A DNA stretch of 33,544 nt, taken from the NCBI RefSeq assembly GCF_001083795.1, contig NZ_LAVK01000036.1, positions 1-33,544 of the forward strand. The letters run 5' to 3'. Positions 30,786-33,544 of this stretch are shown here, one piece after another. Under the pieces are notes generated by a model that had not been told where the DNA came from, did no database searches, and saw only the letters and a list, made by a program, of their open reading frames with translations. Origin of the DNA: Streptomyces sp. SBT349 (GTDB lineage: Bacteria; Actinomycetota; Actinomycetes; Streptomycetales; Streptomycetaceae). The position numbers and the translations under genes are program-made. The first letter of the stretch is position 1; each line of letters opens with the position of its first letter.

Positions 30786-31763
30786 CTAGTTCAACGTGAT
30801 CTGCCGGTTGGTGAGCCCGCTGCGCGCGCGCCGCTCCTCCGCCGACAGGGGCGTGGTGGCGGCCAGGGCCTCGGCCAGCCGCTCCTCGAAGGCGGCGGCG
30901 GGCTTCTCGCACTCCTCGGCCCCCATGGCGGACGGCAGGTCCCACACGGGAACGGTCAGCCCGTGCGCGCGGAACGAGCCGACCAGGCGCGTGTCCCCGC
31001 CCAGCGTGCCGACTCCGGCGGCGTGCAGGCGGGCCAGCGCGTCGAGCAGCGGCTCCTCGTCGTGCGGGAGGACCCAGCGCAGGTGGTTCTTCTCGGGGGT
31101 CAGGCACCAGTAGGCGGCGGAGACTCCGGTGAGGCGGACCGTGGGCGTCGCGGCGGCGTTGGCCCGCTCCAGGGAGGCGGCCACCTCGGGCGTCGCCTGC
31201 TCGGCGTCCTCCAGCCAGTATTCGAAGCCCTCGTGGACCTGCGGCTCGAAGGGGACGTCGAGGTCGAGGAGATCCTGGAGGCGCGCGCCGTCGGCGGCGG
31301 GACGCCCGGCGGGCACCGCGTTCCCCGGGGTGGTGGTCAGCGCGCGCGTCAGCACGTCGGCGAGGTCGCGGCTGAGGTCGCCGGTGGCCGTGTCGTTCTG
31401 GAGGGCGAGGAGCACCGCGCCGTTGTCGCGGCGGAGCGCGGGCCAGGCCATCGGCAGGACGGTACCGAGGGTCAGCGAGGGAACGTCCTCGGGCAGGCCC
31501 TCGCGGAGGGTCAGGGGCACGGTGGCGGAGGGCACGAGCTCGCGCAGGGCGACCCAGTCGCACTCGCCCGGCAGCCCCTCGAAGGGGCGCCGGACCAGCT
31601 CGGTCGCGGCCTGCGCCGCGGCCCGGCCGTGGCACGCCTTGTACCGGCGGCCCGACCCGCAGGGACACGGCTCCCTGGCGCCGACGACGGGGATCGTGCC
31701 GTCGGACGTCCGCGCGGTGGCCGGGGCGCTGGTCGGCGTACGAGGGCGGCGCTTTTTGGCCAT
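30786..31763 (-). CDS. SEC-C motif protein, DUF5926 type
   Basis: 325 residues, ATG at 31763 with AGGAGA eight bases upstream. The basic N-terminus (MAKKRRPRTP) is followed by a SEC-C zinc motif EPCPCGSGRRYKACHG (31-46), the same small domain that ends SecA and several nucleic-acid-associated proteins. The rest, with a helical acidic body and a C-terminal region AAYWCLTPEKNHLRWVLPHDEE, matches the actinobacterial DUF5926 group as I remember it. No enzyme motif is visible. The role is unknown; SEC-C plus a basic N-terminus hints at binding ribosomes, SecB-like proteins or nucleic acid. Confidence 0.88.
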   Translation of the reverse strand: MAKKRRPRTPTSAPATARTSDGTIPVVGAREPCPCGSGRRYKACHGRAAAQAATELVRRPFEGLPGECDWVALRELVPSATVPLTLREGLPEDVPSLTLGTVLPMAWPALRRDNGAVLLALQNDTATGDLSRDLADVLTRALTTTPGNAVPAGRPAADGARLQDLLDLDVPFEPQVHEGFEYWLEDAEQATPEVAASLERANAAATPTVRLTGVSAAYWCLTPEKNHLRWVLPHDEEPLLDALARLHAAGVGTLGGDTRLVGSFRAHGLTVPVWDLPSAMGAEECEKPAAAFEERLAEALAATTPLSAEERRARSGLTNRQITLN

Positions 31764-31808
31764 AGTGCGGTCTCCTGCGTGCGTGTGGCGTAGGGCTGTT
31801 CCGCGAGC

Positions 31809-32243
31809 CTAGCCGCCCGGCGCCGAGAGGATCGCCCATACGGTCACGGCTCCGGAGACCTCCGCCTCGCGCACCCCCCAGGCCCGGGACAGAGTCCCGA
31901 TGATCGTCAGTCCCCGCCCGCCCCTGGCGGTGACCGAGGGTGACGCGGGCCGTGGTCTGGTGGGGCCGCCGCCATCGGTGACCGAAATTGTCACCGAACC
32001 GTCGACCTCCTGACTCCAGGAAGCCCGGACGCCCTGCCCGCCGTTCAACGGACGCGCATGCCGACAGGAATTACTGAGTAGTTCGGAAAGGATCAATACC
32101 GCATCGTCGACGACCGTTTCCGGTGTTCCGCTTTCGCGCAATTCCGCGCGCAATCGCCGCCGTGCCGTTCCCACGCCTGACGGGCCGTGGGACACCGACA
32201 TGGACGACGACGTCGGTACCTGCTGTGTGACCACCAACGCCAC
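31809..32243 (-). CDS. RsbW-like ATP-binding protein
   Basis: 144 residues. The GTG at 32243 is decided by a near-perfect AAGGAGGT seven bases upstream; a longer frame upstream lacks support. GHKL motifs: SELLSNSCRH with Glu54 and Asn58, VTDGGGP (89-94), ARGGRGL (107-112). Same class of stand-alone anti-sigma-type kinase as the gene at 19959 but clearly a separate lineage. It is downstream-adjacent to the SEC-C gene (45 bp upstream of it in transcription is the reverse order: this gene is read first towards lower coordinates after GDPD). No sigma or STAS gene is adjacent. Confidence 0.92.
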   Translation of the reverse strand: MALVVTQQVPTSSSMSVSHGPSGVGTARRRLRAELRESGTPETVVDDAVLILSELLSNSCRHARPLNGGQGVRASWSQEVDGSVTISVTDGGGPTRPRPASPSVTARGGRGLTIIGTLSRAWGVREAEVSGAVTVWAILSAPGG

Positions 32244-32416
32244 CCCCGAGACCTCCTTCGCCCCACGCCCTGGGATGGTGCCCGGGGGACAGAGGACGGA
32301 AACCGGCCATGACACATCTGTTGACGCGTTCGTAATGATCCGATACCAAGCGAATGCGCCGGGGTACGCGGGGTGAGAAAAACGCGTGGAACCGGTTCAC
32401 GGGTGGGACGGGAGGG
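32244..32416. promoter_or_regulatory. Intergenic region with a + strand promoter-like sequence
   Basis: 173 bp between the GDPD stop and the RsbW-like gene, both on the - strand. On the + strand, TTGACG (32321-32326) and TACCAA (32344-32349) are 17 bp apart, a plausible promoter that would transcribe antisense to the GDPD gene. The sequence is less GC-rich here, so a chance match is possible. No clear - strand promoter was found. Confidence 0.3.
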
Positions 32417-33214
32417 TCAACCGGGGCCGCCCCGGCGGTCCAGTTGGTGACGCACCGTGTTCGGTCTGTTGGTGATGACCGCGTCCACGCCGAGCCGCGC
32501 GCACAGGTCGACGTCCGCCGGCTCGTCCACGGTCCACACGTGCACCCGGTTCCCGGCCCGGTGCGCGCGCGCCACATAGCCGGGGTCGCGGCGCAGGATG
32601 CGGATGCTGGGACCGGCGATCGCGTTCCCCCGCGGCAGGCGCCCGGCGCGGTGGCGCGGCAGGAGCAGCTGCATCAGATAGACGGTGGGCAGGGCGGGCG
32701 CGGCCAGGTGGACGCGGCGCAGCGAGCGCGCCGAGAAGCTCATGACCTCCACGCGGCCCGGCAGCGGGTACCGATCGAGCAGCGCGAGCAGCCGCTCCTC
32801 CACATGACCGGCCCACCGGGTCGGGTGCTTGGTCTCGATCGCCAGGTCGACGGGCCGGCCGGCCTCGGCGACCAGCCGCAGCAGCCGTTCCAGCGTGAGC
32901 ACGGTGGTGCGCTCGGGATCGGCCGAGTCGGGTGTCTCCGCCCCGCCCGCCGGGGCCTTCCAGGAGCCGAAGTCCAGCTCTGCCAACTGGGCGAGCTCCA
33001 GCGCGGAGACGGCTCCCCGGCCGTTTGACGTACGGTTGACGCGGCGGTCGTGCACACAGACGAGATGCCCGTCGGCGGTCAGCCGCACATCGCACTCGAG
33101 CCCGTCCGCGCCGTCCGTGATGGCCTTGCGGTAGGCGGCCAGGCTGTGCTCGGGGGCGTCCTCGGACGCCCCGCGGTGCGCGATGACCCGGATGGGGTGG
33201 CGGACGGCGTTCAC
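32417..33214 (-). CDS. Glycerophosphodiester phosphodiesterase family protein
   Basis: 265 residues from the GTG at 33214; earlier starts extend only into non-homologous sequence. TIM-barrel GDPD domain: IAHRGASEDAPEHS with catalytic His13 and Glu22, then LECDVRLTADGHLVCVHD with metal ligands Glu40 and Asp42 and catalytic His55; IETKHPT (third metal ligand Glu), and the C-terminal VHVWTVDEPADV strand. No signal peptide, so cytoplasmic; hydrolyses glycerophosphodiesters to glycerol 3-phosphate and an alcohol. Divergent from the Pro-rich gene at the right end. Confidence 0.95.
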   Translation of the reverse strand: MNAVRHPIRVIAHRGASEDAPEHSLAAYRKAITDGADGLECDVRLTADGHLVCVHDRRVNRTSNGRGAVSALELAQLAELDFGSWKAPAGGAETPDSADPERTTVLTLERLLRLVAEAGRPVDLAIETKHPTRWAGHVEERLLALLDRYPLPGRVEVMSFSARSLRRVHLAAPALPTVYLMQLLLPRHRAGRLPRGNAIAGPSIRILRRDPGYVARAHRAGNRVHVWTVDEPADVDLCARLGVDAVITNRPNTVRHQLDRRGGPG

Positions 33215-33303
33215 CGCGTCATGGTGCCACGCGAGCGAACGGGCGGCGGTGTTTACGTCCGCCTGACAGACCATGGGAAAGACTGCTCGTATATCTGTCG
33301 TGC

Positions 33304-33327
33304 ACCTGAGGAGAGACCTGAGGAGAG
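33304..33327 (+). repeat. Duplicated 12-bp ribosome-binding-site repeat
   Basis: ACCTGAGGAGAG occurs twice in direct succession (33304-33315, 33316-33327). Each copy contains a GAGGAG Shine-Dalgarno core; the second is the functional one, close to the GTG at 33332. Confidence 0.7.
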
Positions 33328-33331
33328 AGCT

Positions 33332-33544
33332 GTGAGCACCGAGAACCACGGCGTCGGCAAGCCGGAAGAGCCAGCCGCCGGTGCGCCGGAGCCCCAGGCG
33401 GGCGCGGCAGGCGCCGCGCCGCCCGCGGGTCCCCCGTCGGCCACGCCCGCCCAGGCCGCGCCTCCTCCGTCCCCACCCGCGGGCCCGCCCGCGGTTCCGC
33501 CGGGCGGGCCCGCGGGTGGGGACGGAGGAGGCGCGGCCTGGGCG
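33332..33544 (+). CDS. N-terminus of a Pro/Ala-rich protein, 3'-truncated (possible HtrA-like protease)
   Basis: GTG at 33332 with GAGGAGAG just upstream; open to the contig end. The first residues (STENHGVGKPEEP) lead into a low-complexity Pro/Ala/Gly cytoplasmic linker. In Streptomyces the gene beside the GDPD gene often encodes a membrane-anchored HtrA-like serine protease with just such a Pro-rich N-terminus, but nothing in these 71 codons shows a protease. Codons beyond about 33500 are the reverse complement of earlier ones (fold-back artefact) and should not be trusted. Confidence 0.7.
   Translation, partial: MSTENHGVGKPEEPAAGAPEPQAGAAGAAPPAGPPSATPAQAAPPPSPPAGPPAVPPGGPAGGDGGGAAWA
33448..33544. 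repeat. 44-bp perfect inverted repeat ending at the contig end (probable fold-back artefact)
   Basis: Bases 33448-33491 and 33501-33544 are exact reverse complements, with a nine-base loop at 33492-33500. The right arm finishes on the last base of the window. A perfect 44-bp palindrome inside coding sequence that stops exactly at a contig edge is most simply a chimeric read or a graph turn-around in assembly. The reading of the left arm (Pro-rich) fits the gene; the right arm reads as unrelated Gly-rich sequence. Confidence 0.9.

Noticed and set aside
30460..30789. A 109-codon frame in the gap between the Prim-Pol-like and SEC-C genes
   Set aside because: Composition is Arg/Pro/Gly-rich, it runs through the decameric repeat array, and no ribosome-binding site or recognisable product is present.
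26389..31839. A 1816-residue open frame on the - strand
   Set aside because: Only its last 492 codons are real (pepP, with GTG at 27867 and a strong ribosome-binding site). The rest is an Arg/Pro-rich antisense or out-of-frame shadow of the PP2C, Prim-Pol and SEC-C genes, a usual effect of high GC.
32321..32349. Consensus-like promoter TTGACG-N17-TACCAA on the + strand
   Set aside because: It has no downstream + strand gene, only antisense of the GDPD gene. Kept as a low-confidence note in the intergenic entry rather than as a real promoter.
1..33544. CRISPR arrays, tRNA or rRNA genes, insertion sequences, prophage
   Set aside because: I looked for regularly spaced repeats, tRNA-like cloverleaf ends, transposase motifs and integrase genes in every gap and found none.

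Overview
The window is a high-GC actinobacterial contig and almost certainly Streptomyces or a close relative. Coding regions use G or C at nearly every third codon position and GTG starts are common. The gene order around serS, pheA, a Tat-exported DyP peroxidase with its copper genes, pepP, a Prim-Pol-like protein and a GDPD protein matches what I remember of the oriC-proximal core region of Streptomyces chromosomes. Both ends carry sequencing or assembly artefacts: bases 1-76 are an error-laden Illumina Nextera P5 adapter ending in the Tn5 mosaic end, and the last 97 bases fold back on themselves as a 44-bp perfect inverted repeat that finishes on the final base.

Left part (77-9854, + strand): a 5'-truncated large protein of unknown function is coupled by an ATGA overlap to a second unknown protein. 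Then come kptA (RNA 2'-phosphotransferase), two tandem paralogous membrane Ser/Thr kinases whose extracellular halves are family-3 solute-binding domains, an alpha/beta hydrolase and a possible 37-residue small ORF.

Centre (9851-19739, - strand): a HAD phosphatase, serS, a 311-bp cluster of eight DnaA-box-like 9-mers, pheA, and then a copper trafficking locus read right to left: a His-rich membrane protein, YcnI (DUF1775), Sco, EcuC/PCuAC, a CopC-CopD-YtkA fusion and the Tat-exported DyP peroxidase DtpA. Together these should deliver copper outside the membrane; in S. lividans the Sco/EcuC/DtpA proteins serve copper handling and maturation of the oxidase GlxA. A 15-bp perfect hairpin and a 4 x 10-bp tandem repeat separate ycnI from sco.

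Right part (19959-33544): an RsbW-like ATPase and a TatA homologue (+), DedA (-), a P-loop kinase and a cyclophilin lipoprotein (+), then on the - strand a GNAT acetyltransferase, two coupled CNNM/CBS membrane proteins, aminopeptidase P and a GAF-PP2C protein that lacks one metal-binding Asp. A Prim-Pol-like protein that appears to lack its catalytic acids follows (+), then a SEC-C/DUF5926 protein, a second RsbW-like ATPase and a glycerophosphodiester phosphodiesterase (-), and the start of a Pro-rich protein (+).

The strongest candidates for follow-up are the DnaA-box cluster between serS and pheA (resembling the replication-titrating clusters reported in S. coelicolor), the tandem kinase/solute-binding receptors, and the uncharacterised two-gene operon at the left end. 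All assignments are from reading the sequence; no database search was run.
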